From: Bdellovibrionales bacterium
Lineage (GTDB): Bacteria; Bdellovibrionota; UBA2361; JAGRAS01
NCBI GenBank assembly: GCA_020434465.1
Contig: JAGRAS010000117.1
Coordinates: 1 to 5,860, forward strand
Length of the DNA: 5,860 bases
Reading direction: 5' to 3'
Below, piece after piece: positions 1-5,860 of the stretch (positions are counted from its first letter, which is position 1; every line of letters starts with the position of its first letter). The notes beneath the pieces were generated by a model, which did not search any database, was not told the origin of the DNA, and saw only the letters and a program-made list of their open reading frames with translations. The position numbers and the translations under genes were made by a program.

Positions 1-1212
1 CGTAAACTATTAATTCTTGCGGCGGGACTACTAGTTCTACCTGCGGTTTCAAATGCGGCAACGCTTGAAGAACTGCTAGTGGAAAAAGGAGTTATCACCA
101 AAAGTGAAGCAGGTGCAGCTATGCATTCAGGTGATGCAAAGGTGTACTGGAACAAAGGTACTCGTCTCGAGTTTCCTGATACTGGGTTTACTGCAAAGTT
201 TAATACTCAGATTCAGACTCGTTACACGTACACAAATAATGAAGATGCTGACAACACTTCTAGCTTCTCTATGAGAAGGGTTCGTTTAGAAGTGAGTGGT
301 ACTGCACTTCATGGTGAATTCAGCTACAAAATGCAAGCTGATTTTATCGGTGACAGCGGCGATGGAGACGGTGCACGTGAACCAGATCTTCGTGACGCTT
401 ATTTAAGCTGGCATGCTTGTGACTGGGTTGAAGTAAAGATGGGTCAATTTAAGACTGCTATTTCAAGACAAAACTTTAATAGCTCTTATGCCCTTCAGTT
501 CCCAGACAGAAGCGTTGCTTCTGAGACTTTCTCTACTGACCGTAGTCAAGGTGTGAGAGTCGGATTTGCACCATCAGAAGGTGCGGATTTTGGTGCAGCT
601 ATTTTTAACGGTGAAGGTGTTGGTAGAAATACTGCTAACGGCGACACTAACCATATGGCTGTTATCGACGGACGTTTTGATATTGCTGGTGATATGAACC
701 CATATATGGAAGGCGATATTGACCACACTGAAGGAACTGCTGTTAACGCAGGTTTCGCGTATGGCTACAGTGAGAGCAAAGATGATTCAGGTTTACTGGA
801 TGATCTAAAGCTTCACAGACTAAGTGTTGATGGAAACGTTAAGACTGGCGGATTCTCACTTCACGGTGAATTCTTCTGGGCTGACGAGTCTCAAGACACT
901 TTGGCTGGCGCAGCAGCACTTGATGCGACACCAATTGGTGCGTATGTACAAGCTGGTTATTTCTTAAATGACAAGCTTGAGCTTGCTGGACGTTGGTCTA
1001 TAGTAGATTGTGATGACGGCTTGTCTACACTAGGTGAGTGTAGCGGAGGCGGACTAGATGATATTAATGAAGCTGGCGTCTCTCTAAACTACTACTGGTG
1101 GCAGCATTACTTAAAAGCTCAACTAGCTTACAGTAACATTACTGAAGGCCCTGTGAGTGGAAGTGATGTAGATACTGACCGTATCATCTTCCAGCTTAGT
1201 GGCTACATGTAA
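1..1212 (+). CDS. Phosphate-selective porin O/P family outer-membrane protein, 5' end cut by the window
   Basis: This is an outer-membrane beta-barrel channel of the OprO/OprP family. The frame is open from base 1 and encodes 403 visible residues ending at TAA 1210-1212. The GTG at 79 is an internal valine and not the start, because the codons before it encode a Sec signal peptide (RKLLILAAGLLVLPAVSNA, probable cut after A19). The true start must lie a few codons upstream of the window. A short helical stretch (LEELLVEKGVITKSEA) follows, as is common in this family. Family hallmarks are FSMRRVRLEVSG (about residues 89-100) and the stretch from DAYLSW through MGQFKTAISRQNF and FPDRSV. Alternating hydrophobic strands run to the end (IIFQLSGYM). 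The visible length is a little short of OprP. Phosphate selectivity is not shown: the family name covers porins with other substrates, and the acidic segments (for example SGDGDGAREPD) do not suggest a strongly cationic channel. Arginine is mostly CGT, unlike the neighbouring genes, which fits very high expression. Confidence 0.9.
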   Translation, partial: RKLLILAAGLLVLPAVSNAATLEELLVEKGVITKSEAGAAMHSGDAKVYWNKGTRLEFPDTGFTAKFNTQIQTRYTYTNNEDADNTSSFSMRRVRLEVSGTALHGEFSYKMQADFIGDSGDGDGAREPDLRDAYLSWHACDWVEVKMGQFKTAISRQNFNSSYALQFPDRSVASETFSTDRSQGVRVGFAPSEGADFGAAIFNGEGVGRNTANGDTNHMAVIDGRFDIAGDMNPYMEGDIDHTEGTAVNAGFAYGYSESKDDSGLLDDLKLHRLSVDGNVKTGGFSLHGEFFWADESQDTLAGAAALDATPIGAYVQAGYFLNDKLELAGRWSIVDCDDGLSTLGECSGGGLDDINEAGVSLNYYWWQHYLKAQLAYSNITEGPVSGSDVDTDRIIFQLSGYM

Positions 1213-1233
1213 GCCGTAATAAGCTAACTTGAT

Positions 1234-1268
1234 AAAAGCGGCTCAAATTTTTGAGCCGCTTTTTTTTT
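1234..1268 (+). terminator. Strong intrinsic terminator after the porin gene
   Basis: AGCGGCTCAA (1237-1246) pairs perfectly with TTGAGCCGCT (1251-1260) around a four-base loop, and the stem can be extended by A-T pairs at its base. It is followed at once by a T run (to 1268). It lies 22 bases after the porin stop codon. The A's on the left side could give weak termination in the other direction, but no minus-strand gene needs it. Confidence 0.95.
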
Positions 1269-1288
1269 ATCTATTTTCCTTATGTGAT

Positions 1289-1293
1289 AAGGA
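1289..1293 (+). promoter_or_regulatory. Ribosome binding site of greB
   Basis: AAGGA lies 11 bases before ATG 1305. The spacing is slightly long, but it supports that ATG over a TTG at 1251. The TTG falls inside the terminator stem and would add 18 residues that are not part of the GreB family. Confidence 0.6.
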
Positions 1294-1304
1294 AAAAGCT
1301 GAGA

Positions 1305-1796
1305 ATGAATTCTGTAGAAACAATTTTGATAACACCGGCTGGCGCAGAAAGATTACGAAAAGAGTTAGAGGACTTGCGCACTGTTGAAAGGCCGCAAATT
1401 GTAGAAACTGTAGCGTGGGCAGCAGCAAATGGTGATAGGTCAGAGAACGCTGACTATCATTACGGTAAAAGAAAACTTAGGCAAATTGATTCCCGGATAC
1501 ATTTTTTATCAAAACGTCTTGATAACATTGAAGTCGTAGATCCATTAAAAATTACAGCAGAAGATATTAGATTTGGGGCAACTGTTACCTTGGAGTATCT
1601 TGATCAAAGTAAGAAAACATACACAATTGTTGGAATTGATGAGGGTAATATTGAAAAAGGGAGAATTAGCTGGCAGTCGCCTTTAGCTAAAGCCCTATTT
1701 AAGAAAAAACAGGGTGATTTTGTAGTTTATAAAGCACCTAGTGGAGAAGTTGAGGTCGAAGTCTTAGAAGTAAAGTATTTGGAAATAAAGGATTAA
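1305..1796 (+). CDS. greB: Transcription elongation factor GreB
   Basis: GreB enters the secondary channel of stalled, backtracked RNA polymerase and triggers cleavage of the extruded 3' RNA so that elongation resumes. The 163-residue protein has the usual family length. Residues 1-80 form the N-terminal antiparallel coiled coil. Its tip holds GDRSEN (43-48), with the two acidic residues D44 and E47 that help place the catalytic magnesium. Residues from about 82 form the FKBP-like C-terminal domain, including SPLAKALFKKKQGD (125-138). The block WAAANGDRSENADYHYGKRK followed by LRQID is the GreB rather than the GreA version. ATG 1305 was chosen because ITPAGAERLRKEL then starts at the family position and an AAGGA precedes it. 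The gene begins only 36 bases after the porin terminator, and no convincing promoter is visible in that gap. No hairpin with a T run follows the stop, so read-through into the next gene is possible. Confidence 0.95.
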   Translation: MNSVETILITPAGAERLRKELEDLRTVERPQIVETVAWAAANGDRSENADYHYGKRKLRQIDSRIHFLSKRLDNIEVVDPLKITAEDIRFGATVTLEYLDQSKKTYTIVGIDEGNIEKGRISWQSPLAKALFKKKQGDFVVYKAPSGEVEVEVLEVKYLEIKD

Positions 1797-1807
1797 TTTA
1801 AGTTATT

Positions 1808-1819
1808 AACATTAATGTT
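1808..1819 (+). repeat. Perfect 12-bp palindrome in the greB-yip1 spacer
   Basis: AACATTAATGTT equals its own reverse complement. It sits 11 bases after the greB stop and about 80 bases before the next start codon. It has no T run after it and is AT-rich, so it is not a terminator. It could be an operator for a dimeric regulator or a chance event in AT-rich DNA. The rest of the 101-bp spacer shows no convincing -35/-10 pair. It does contain a weak stem (TTCTG 1833-1837 with CAGAA 1854-1858, extendable by wobble pairs). Confidence 0.35.
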
Positions 1820-1897
1820 GTATGTAGTTAATTTCTGTTGCCGTTAGCTATAGCAGAATGTTAATAATATTAAAGAAATTTATTCTTTGGAGGAATT

Positions 1898-2617
1898 ATG
1901 GATCCGTCGTCAGAGCAATCATCTTCGTCATGTGGTCTATGTAAATGCGATTTTAAAACCTTAATTAATACTCTTAAGGAAATAGTAACTAATCCTAAAG
2001 CTTTGTTTGCTGGTATTAAGACATCCTCAGAAACCTCTAAATCTTTAATGAGCACTTACTTGTTTCCACTTGCAGTAGTGTCTGCAATTCTTGGAACTAT
2101 TACCTGGTTGAATATGGGAGGAGGATTTCTACCTTCACTTACGTTTAGTGTTGTTCAGGCTTTGATAATGATAGTTGTGGTTATACTTTCGGCAAAAGTT
2201 TTAGCTATGCCACAAGTAGCCAGCTTTATAGGTGGAAGTTATACTGAAACTAATGTGCTTCATCTGTTTTCTCTTATCTGGGTGCCGGCGATCATTGGGC
2301 AAGTCTTTAGTGCTCTTATTCCAGGTATCGGATCATTAATAAGTTTTCTTCTTGCATTGTACTGTTTGTATTTATTATACATCGGATCTAAAGAAGGCCT
2401 TGGTGTAAATCCAATAAAATTCATTATTGCTTCAATCGTTATTACTTTTTTGCTTTCAATAATATTTGGCACAATTCAAACATTCTTGCTTGGAGGTCCG
2501 CCAATGGATCCAATGGCAATGCTTAAGCACAATGCTGGTCTAACAGATGAGCAAATGAAATCCTTAGAAAATCTAAAGAATATGGCCAATTCTATGGGTG
2601 CAAAAACAGGCAATTAG
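1898..2617 (+). CDS. Yip1-family integral membrane protein with N-terminal CxxCxC cluster
   Basis: The protein has 239 residues, is predicted to lie in the inner membrane, and has unknown function. Five hydrophobic segments are visible at about 53-72, 77-103, 119-140, 143-162 and 173-197. Their order and loop motifs match bacterial Yip1-domain proteins: a cytosolic leader with NPKALFAGI (32-40), a conserved LIWVPAIIGQ helix, a GIGSL turn, then LYCLYLLYIGSKEGLGV. The start ATG 1898 has GGAGGA four bases upstream, a strong Shine-Dalgarno at slightly short spacing. Two parts are not typical: a serine-rich N terminus with C12, C15 and C17 in the order CGLCKC, and a methionine-rich polar tail (about 200-239, PPMDPMAMLK and onward) that looks cytosolic. 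The CxxCxC could bind a metal, but that is inference. The gene stands alone between greB and sufB. A promoter lies between it and sufB, so it is probably not part of the suf operon. Confidence 0.75.
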   Translation: MDPSSEQSSSSCGLCKCDFKTLINTLKEIVTNPKALFAGIKTSSETSKSLMSTYLFPLAVVSAILGTITWLNMGGGFLPSLTFSVVQALIMIVVVILSAKVLAMPQVASFIGGSYTETNVLHLFSLIWVPAIIGQVFSALIPGIGSLISFLLALYCLYLLYIGSKEGLGVNPIKFIIASIVITFLLSIIFGTIQTFLLGGPPMDPMAMLKHNAGLTDEQMKSLENLKNMANSMGAKTGN

Positions 2618-2640
2618 TAATTTTTAAGCTAATTTTTTTT
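2612..2640 (+). terminator. Weak terminator-like element at the end of the yip1-family gene
   Basis: AATTAG (2612-2617, including the stop codon) can pair with CTAATT (2629-2634), and eight T's follow (2633-2640). The stem is short and almost all A-T with an 11-base loop, so termination would be weak. It is supported mainly by its position and T run. Confidence 0.3.
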
Positions 2641-2643
2641 GAA

Positions 2644-2662
2644 GTTTGAATTTGTTTCGAAC
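2644..2662 (+). repeat. Imperfect dyad upstream of the suf promoter (distal)
   Basis: GTTTGAA (2644-2650) faces TTCGAAC (2656-2662) over five bases. There is one mismatch as DNA, and all seven positions pair as RNA through one G-U. No T run follows, so it is not an intrinsic terminator. It could be a regulator site or a transcript-end hairpin. The function is unknown. Confidence 0.3.
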
Positions 2663-2706
2663 GTATATCCTTATCTAAATTTTTGCATTATTCTGATTAG
2701 CTTTAA

Positions 2707-2716
2707 CAAGCGGTTG
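2707..2716 (+). promoter_or_regulatory. Possible operator half-sites upstream of the suf promoter (proximal)
   Basis: CAAGCGGTTG is a 10-bp imperfect palindrome (four of five pairs) ending just before the T-tracts and 28 bases before the -35. Its position would suit an activator or repressor of sufBCD. I cannot match it with confidence to a known IscR or SufR site. Confidence 0.25.
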
Positions 2717-2717
2717 A

Positions 2718-2773
2718 TTTTTTTTACTTTTTTCTTGGTTCGGGTTTAAAAAATAATTCTGATTTGCTATACT
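2718..2773 (+). promoter_or_regulatory. Probable sigma70-type promoter of sufBCD with UP-like T-tracts
   Basis: The -10 is TATACT (2768-2773), with an upstream TG (2765-2766) making an extended -10. The -35 is TTTAAA (2745-2750, four of six to consensus) at the ideal 17-bp spacing. Transcription would start near 2779-2782. Runs of eight T's (2718-2725) and six T's (2728-2733) lie about 47-62 bases upstream of that start, where UP elements bind the alpha subunits of RNA polymerase. Together these give a good housekeeping promoter just before sufB. Confidence 0.6.
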
Positions 2774-2821
2774 TAGATTTTAAATTCAAGTAAGATGCTA
2801 CCCTATATCTACTTGAAAAAT

Positions 2822-2826
2822 AAGGA
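2822..2826 (+). promoter_or_regulatory. Candidate ribosome binding site of sufB
   Basis: AAGGA ends 13 bases before ATG 2840, which is long, and four bases before an in-frame TTG at 2831, which is short. It lies inside the frame that would begin at ATG 2795, so it argues for one of the two downstream starts. Confidence 0.45.
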
Positions 2827-2839
2827 TATTTTGCTGTTT

Positions 2840-4285
2840 ATGAGCACGGATACAGAAACATTAGAGAAATACTCAAAGCAAGAATATAAGTATGGCTTTT
2901 ATACAGATGTTGAGTCTGAAACAATACCGCCTGGCTTAAATGAAGATGTTATACGCACAATTTCAAAGAAAAAAAACGAGCCTAAATGGCTTTTAGACTG
3001 GAGACTTAAGGCTTATCAGAAGTGGATGCAAATGGAGGAACCAACATGGGCTTTCATTAACTATCCTAAGATTAATTATCAAGGAATTAGCTATTACTCT
3101 GCACCAAAAAAGAAACCAGATTTAAAAAGTTTAGATGAAGTTGATCCTGAGATTTTAGAAACTTATGAAAAGCTTGGTATCCCACTTGATGAACAAAAAC
3201 GATTATCGGGCGTAGCTGTTGATGCTGTGTTTGACAGTGTATCAATCACCACGACTTTTAAAGAAACTCTGGCTGAAGCAGGTGTGATTTTTTGTCCAAT
3301 TTCTGAGGCTGTGCAGAAACATCCTGATCTTGTGCAGAAGTATTTAGGTTCTGTTGTTCCATACAGTGATAACTTTTTTGCCACATTAAATTCTGCTGTT
3401 TTTACAGATGGATCATTTGTTTACATTCCTAAAGGAGTTCGCTGCCCGCTTGAGCTGTCAACATATTTTAGAATTAATGCAATGAATACTGGGCAGTTTG
3501 AAAGAACTTTGATAGTTGCTGATGAAGGATCGTATGTTTCTTATCTTGAAGGCTGTACTGCTCCAATAAGAGATGAAAATCAACTGCACGCAGCAGTAGT
3601 TGAATTAGTTGCATTAAAAGATGCTGAAATAAAATATTCTACAATTCAAAATTGGTATCCAGGAGATGATAGTGGCAAGGGAGGGATATATAATTTTGTA
3701 ACTAAGAGAGGAATTTGCGAAGGCGATAATGCGAAAATTTCATGGACGCAAGTTGAAACCGGCTCTGCAATTACCTGGAAATATCCTAGTTGTATTTTAA
3801 AAGGTGATAATTCAATAGGCGAATTTTACTCAGTGGCTTTAACTTCTAAGAAACAGCAGGCTGATACCGGAACGAAAATGATTCATATCGGAAAAAATAC
3901 AAAAAGTACGATCATATCTAAGGGTGTTTCTGCAATGGAAGGGCAAAATTCTTATCGTGGGCTTGTTAAAATAATGAAAGGTGCTCAAGGCGCAAGAAAT
4001 TTCTCACAATGTGATTCTATGCTGATGGGAAGCTCTTGTGGTGCTCATACGTTTCCTTACATTGAAGTGATGAATCCAACAGCTAAAGTAGAGCATGAGG
4101 CAACAACTTCAAAGATTGGAGAAGATCAACTTTTCTATTGTGCGCAAAGAGGAATTTCTGAAGAAGACGCAATTTCAATGATTGTAAATGGTTTTTGTAA
4201 AGAAGTTTTAAATGAATTACCAATGGAATTCGCTGTAGAAGCTAGAGCATTGTTAAATGTTAGCTTGGAAGGAAGTGTTGGCTAG
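2840..4285 (+). CDS. sufB: Fe-S cluster assembly scaffold protein SufB
   Basis: SufB is the core of the cytosolic SufBC2D complex. It receives sulfur from the SufS/SufE desulfurase system and holds the nascent iron-sulfur cluster. From ATG 2840 the protein has 481 residues, close to the family length. The beta-helix core is highly conserved: [19 protein letters not shown] (195-213), EGCTAPIRD, and [13 protein letters not shown] (307-317). Key residues by alignment from memory with E. coli are C239 (C254), C391 (C405, in FSQCDSM) and H419-E420 (H433-E434, in VEHEATTS). The C terminus [12 protein letters not shown] to SLEGSVG is typical. The enterobacterial N-terminal cysteine insertion is absent: [18 protein letters not shown] stands there instead, as in cyanobacterial and many other SufB proteins. 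ATG 2795 (15 residues longer) and TTG 2831 are in-frame alternatives, but the extension is hydrophobic and not family-like. It is first in the visible operon, 28 bases before sufC. Confidence 0.97.
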   Translation: MSTDTETLEKYSKQEYKYGFYTDVESETIPPGLNEDVIRTISKKKNEPKWLLDWRLKAYQKWMQMEEPTWAFINYPKINYQGISYYSAPKKKPDLKSLDEVDPEILETYEKLGIPLDEQKRLSGVAVDAVFDSVSITTTFKETLAEAGVIFCPISEAVQKHPDLVQKYLGSVVPYSDNFFATLNSAVFTDGSFVYIPKGVRCPLELSTYFRINAMNTGQFERTLIVADEGSYVSYLEGCTAPIRDENQLHAAVVELVALKDAEIKYSTIQNWYPGDDSGKGGIYNFVTKRGICEGDNAKISWTQVETGSAITWKYPSCILKGDNSIGEFYSVALTSKKQQADTGTKMIHIGKNTKSTIISKGVSAMEGQNSYRGLVKIMKGAQGARNFSQCDSMLMGSSCGAHTFPYIEVMNPTAKVEHEATTSKIGEDQLFYCAQRGISEEDAISMIVNGFCKEVLNELPMEFAVEARALLNVSLEGSVG

Positions 4286-4313
4286 TTTTTCTGAATAATT
4301 AAAAGGAATTTAA

Positions 4314-5078
4314 ATGTTAAAAATACAAGATCTGCATGTAAAAGTAGAAGGTAATGAAATCTTAAAAGGATTGAACCTTGAAGTTAAGCCTGGAGAAATT
4401 CATGCGATAATGGGCCCAAACGGATCTGGCAAAAGTACACTTGCAAGTGTTTTAGGTGGGAAAGAAGATTATGAAATTACTAAGGGCTCAATAGTTTTTG
4501 AAGGAAAGGACTTACTTGAGTTAGAACCTAATGAAAGAGCAGGTGAGGGCCTATTTCTAGCATTTCAATATCCTGTTGAGCTACCAGGTGTTCTAGGAAG
4601 TTATTTTTTAAGAACAGCTTTTAATTCAATTAGAAAGTATCGTGGTCAGGATGAGTTTGGAATTAGAGATTTTAACAACTTAATTAAAGAAAAAGCGAAG
4701 TTATTAGATCTTAGTGATGATTTAGTTAGAAGACCTGTTAATGAAGGTTTCTCTGGCGGTGAAAAGAAAAAAAATGAAATTTTTCAAATGGCTGTTTTAG
4801 ATCCAAAGCTCGCTATTTTAGATGAGACTGATTCGGGGCTTGATATTGATGCCTTAAGAGTAGTTTCTAATGGTGTGAATAATATTATGAAAAAATCTGA
4901 TAAAGCAGTAATTGTAATTACTCACTATCAAAGATTGCTTAATTACATAGTGCCAGATTTTGTTCATGTTTTAGCTGATGGAAAAATTGTTCAATCTGGT
5001 AATGCAGAATTAGCAAGTAGGTTAGAGGCAGAAGGCTATGCCTGGGCTACAGAAGATAGTGCAGGAGCATCGTTGTAA
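4314..5078 (+). CDS. sufC: Fe-S cluster assembly ATPase SufC
   Basis: SufC is the ABC-type ATPase of the SufBC2D complex. One copy binds SufB and one binds SufD, and ATP-driven SufC dimerisation reshapes the scaffold during cluster assembly. The 254-residue protein is complete and soluble, with no membrane segment. Visible motifs are Walker A GPNGSGKST (34-42), Q-loop Q85 in LAFQYP, signature FSGGEKKK (146-153), Walker B LAILDETDSGLD (166-177) with catalytic E171, and H-loop H204. K152 and D173, which form the SufC-specific salt bridge in E. coli, are both kept. FQYPVELPGV and the FSGGEKKKNEIFQM block distinguish SufC from transport ATPases. The start ATG 4314 has AAGGA at a normal spacing of six bases. 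The gene lies 28 bases after sufB and two bases before sufD, so it is almost certainly cotranscribed with both. Confidence 0.98.
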   Translation: MLKIQDLHVKVEGNEILKGLNLEVKPGEIHAIMGPNGSGKSTLASVLGGKEDYEITKGSIVFEGKDLLELEPNERAGEGLFLAFQYPVELPGVLGSYFLRTAFNSIRKYRGQDEFGIRDFNNLIKEKAKLLDLSDDLVRRPVNEGFSGGEKKKNEIFQMAVLDPKLAILDETDSGLDIDALRVVSNGVNNIMKKSDKAVIVITHYQRLLNYIVPDFVHVLADGKIVQSGNAELASRLEAEGYAWATEDSAGASL

Positions 5079-5080
5079 CA

Positions 5081-5860
5081 ATGAGTAACCACAATCAAGA
5101 TCTAAAATGGATTGAGTCAGGTTTTGCTGCGCTCGAAGCTAAGTTAAATGGTGCTTCCAACTTGCCTGTGCATCAATTGCGAAAACAAGCATTAGAAAAC
5201 CTATTTGAAACTGGTTTCCCATCTTCAAGAGATGAAGATTGGAAATATACCAATGTAAAAGATCTTCTTAAGAGATCCTATTCACTTTCTAAGAAAGATG
5301 ACTCAAAAGTTAATCTTGAATCTATAATTTTTTCTGAAGCGGGCTATAGGCTTATTTTTGTTGATAATAGCTTTAATAGTAATTTATCCAGATTACCAGA
5401 AGGGATTTCTGCTTTTACAATTAGTGAAATTCTTAGAAATCCTGAGCATGAGTCTTATAGTAATTTAAAGCTTAGGCTTTCTGAATATACAGAATGGGGC
5501 GCCTATGCAGCGCTTAATACTGCCTTTTCAACAGACGGATTTTATTTACATTTAAAAGAAAATCAAAAAGTAGATCAGCCAATACATTTAATTTTCATAA
5601 CTTCGTCTTCTGAAATTGCCACCCATCCAAGAGTTATTCTTGAACTGGATAAAAACTCATCACTATCAATTGTTGAAACTTATACTGGCAGTGGAAGTAA
5701 ATATTTTACTACTGCTGTTACTCAAATAAACATGGCTGAAGATAGTTATTGCGATCATTATCGAATTCAAGATGAGGCCTTAGATGCTTTTCATTTCTCA
5801 AGTTTAAGGACGACTCAAGCATCTTCATCGATTTTAAAAACCAATAGTTTTGCTTTTGGT
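5081..5860 (+). CDS. sufD: Fe-S cluster assembly protein SufD, 3' end cut by the window
   Basis: SufD is the SufB paralogue that completes the SufBC2D scaffold and is needed for iron acquisition during cluster assembly. The frame opens at ATG 5081 and stays open for all 260 codons to the window end. E. coli SufD has 423 residues, so about the first 60 percent is seen. Features of the family are the N-terminal helical part with FPSSRDEDWKYTNVKDLL (46-63), then the start of the beta-helix with LNTAFSTDGFYLHL (145-158), DQPIHLIF (165-172), HPRVILELD (182-190) and YRIQDE (227-232). The start lies two bases after the sufC stop. The nearest Shine-Dalgarno-like sequence, AGGAG (5063-5067), is 13 bases upstream and inside sufC, so translation is probably coupled to sufC. 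The catalytic-type histidine of the SufD C-terminal region (H360 in E. coli) lies beyond the window and cannot be checked. A sufS gene would be expected next, which is inference. Confidence 0.95.
   Translation, partial: MSNHNQDLKWIESGFAALEAKLNGASNLPVHQLRKQALENLFETGFPSSRDEDWKYTNVKDLLKRSYSLSKKDDSKVNLESIIFSEAGYRLIFVDNSFNSNLSRLPEGISAFTISEILRNPEHESYSNLKLRLSEYTEWGAYAALNTAFSTDGFYLHLKENQKVDQPIHLIFITSSSEIATHPRVILELDKNSSLSIVETYTGSGSKYFTTAVTQINMAEDSYCDHYRIQDEALDAFHFSSLRTTQASSSILKTNSFAFG

Noticed and set aside
79..81. GTG as start codon of the porin
   Set aside because: The codons from base 1 encode a signal peptide in the same frame. Starting at 79 would remove it from an outer-membrane protein.
546..728. 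Minus-strand open frame of 60 codons inside the porin gene
   Set aside because: It lies wholly within a well-supported gene on the other strand, has no ribosome binding site or recognisable domain, and is of a length expected by chance.
1251..1304. TTG 1251 as start codon of greB
   Set aside because: It lies in the terminator stem, its first codons come from the T run, and the extra residues are not found in GreB proteins.
1870..2055. Minus-strand open frame of 61 codons across the start of the Yip1-family gene
   Set aside because: It overlaps the strong Shine-Dalgarno and N terminus of the plus-strand gene and resembles no family I know.
2260..2472. Minus-strand open frame of 70 codons inside the Yip1-family gene
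   Set aside because: It is antisense to conserved membrane helices and shows no coding features of its own.
2618..2839. A small RNA, riboswitch or short gene in the gap before sufB
   Set aside because: The stretch is mostly T- and A-rich with only short dyads. I see no conserved riboswitch core and no short frame with a ribosome binding site.
3163..3384. Minus-strand open frame of 73 codons inside sufB
   Set aside because: It is antisense to the highly conserved SufB core, so it is a shadow of that gene. Its cysteines only reflect the opposite strand.
1..5860. A novel defence or mobile system
   Set aside because: All the coding space is taken by recognisable housekeeping families on one strand, with no transposase, integrase, long repeats or tRNA-type insertion site.

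Overview
The window reads entirely on the plus strand and carries five genes or gene parts: the end of an outer-membrane porin, greB, a Yip1-family inner-membrane protein, and the start of a suf iron-sulfur cluster operon (sufB, sufC, and the first 260 codons of sufD). The DNA is AT-rich. GreB together with a phosphate-selective-type (O/P family) porin carrying a Sec signal points to a Gram-negative proteobacterium, most likely an AT-rich gammaproteobacterium. I cannot name the genus from sequence alone.

Layout. Bases 1-1212 are a porin whose start codon lies just before the window. Its gene ends at a strong intrinsic terminator (1234-1268). greB follows at 1305-1796. A 101-bp spacer with a perfect 12-bp palindrome leads to a five-helix Yip1-family protein (1898-2617) that has an unusual CxxCxC cluster at its N terminus. 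The longest non-coding stretch (2618-2839, 222 bp) holds a weak terminator-like element, two dyads, phased T-tracts and an extended -10 promoter, and it leads into sufB (2840-4285). sufC (4314-5078) and sufD (5081 to the window end) follow with gaps of 28 and 2 bases, so sufBCD looks like one transcript.

Function. SufB, SufC and SufD form the SufBC2D scaffold complex, on which iron-sulfur clusters are assembled with the help of SufC ATP hydrolysis. All the key residues I can check are present in SufB and SufC. No Rrf2-family regulator (IscR/SufR) and no sufA precede sufB here. The porin, greB and yip1 are probably separate housekeeping units. The porin stands out by its codon use (mostly CGT for arginine), as expected of a very highly expressed gene.

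I find no mobile element, CRISPR array, RNA gene or clear new system. The points most worth a second look are the suf control region and the cysteine cluster of the Yip1-family protein beside it.
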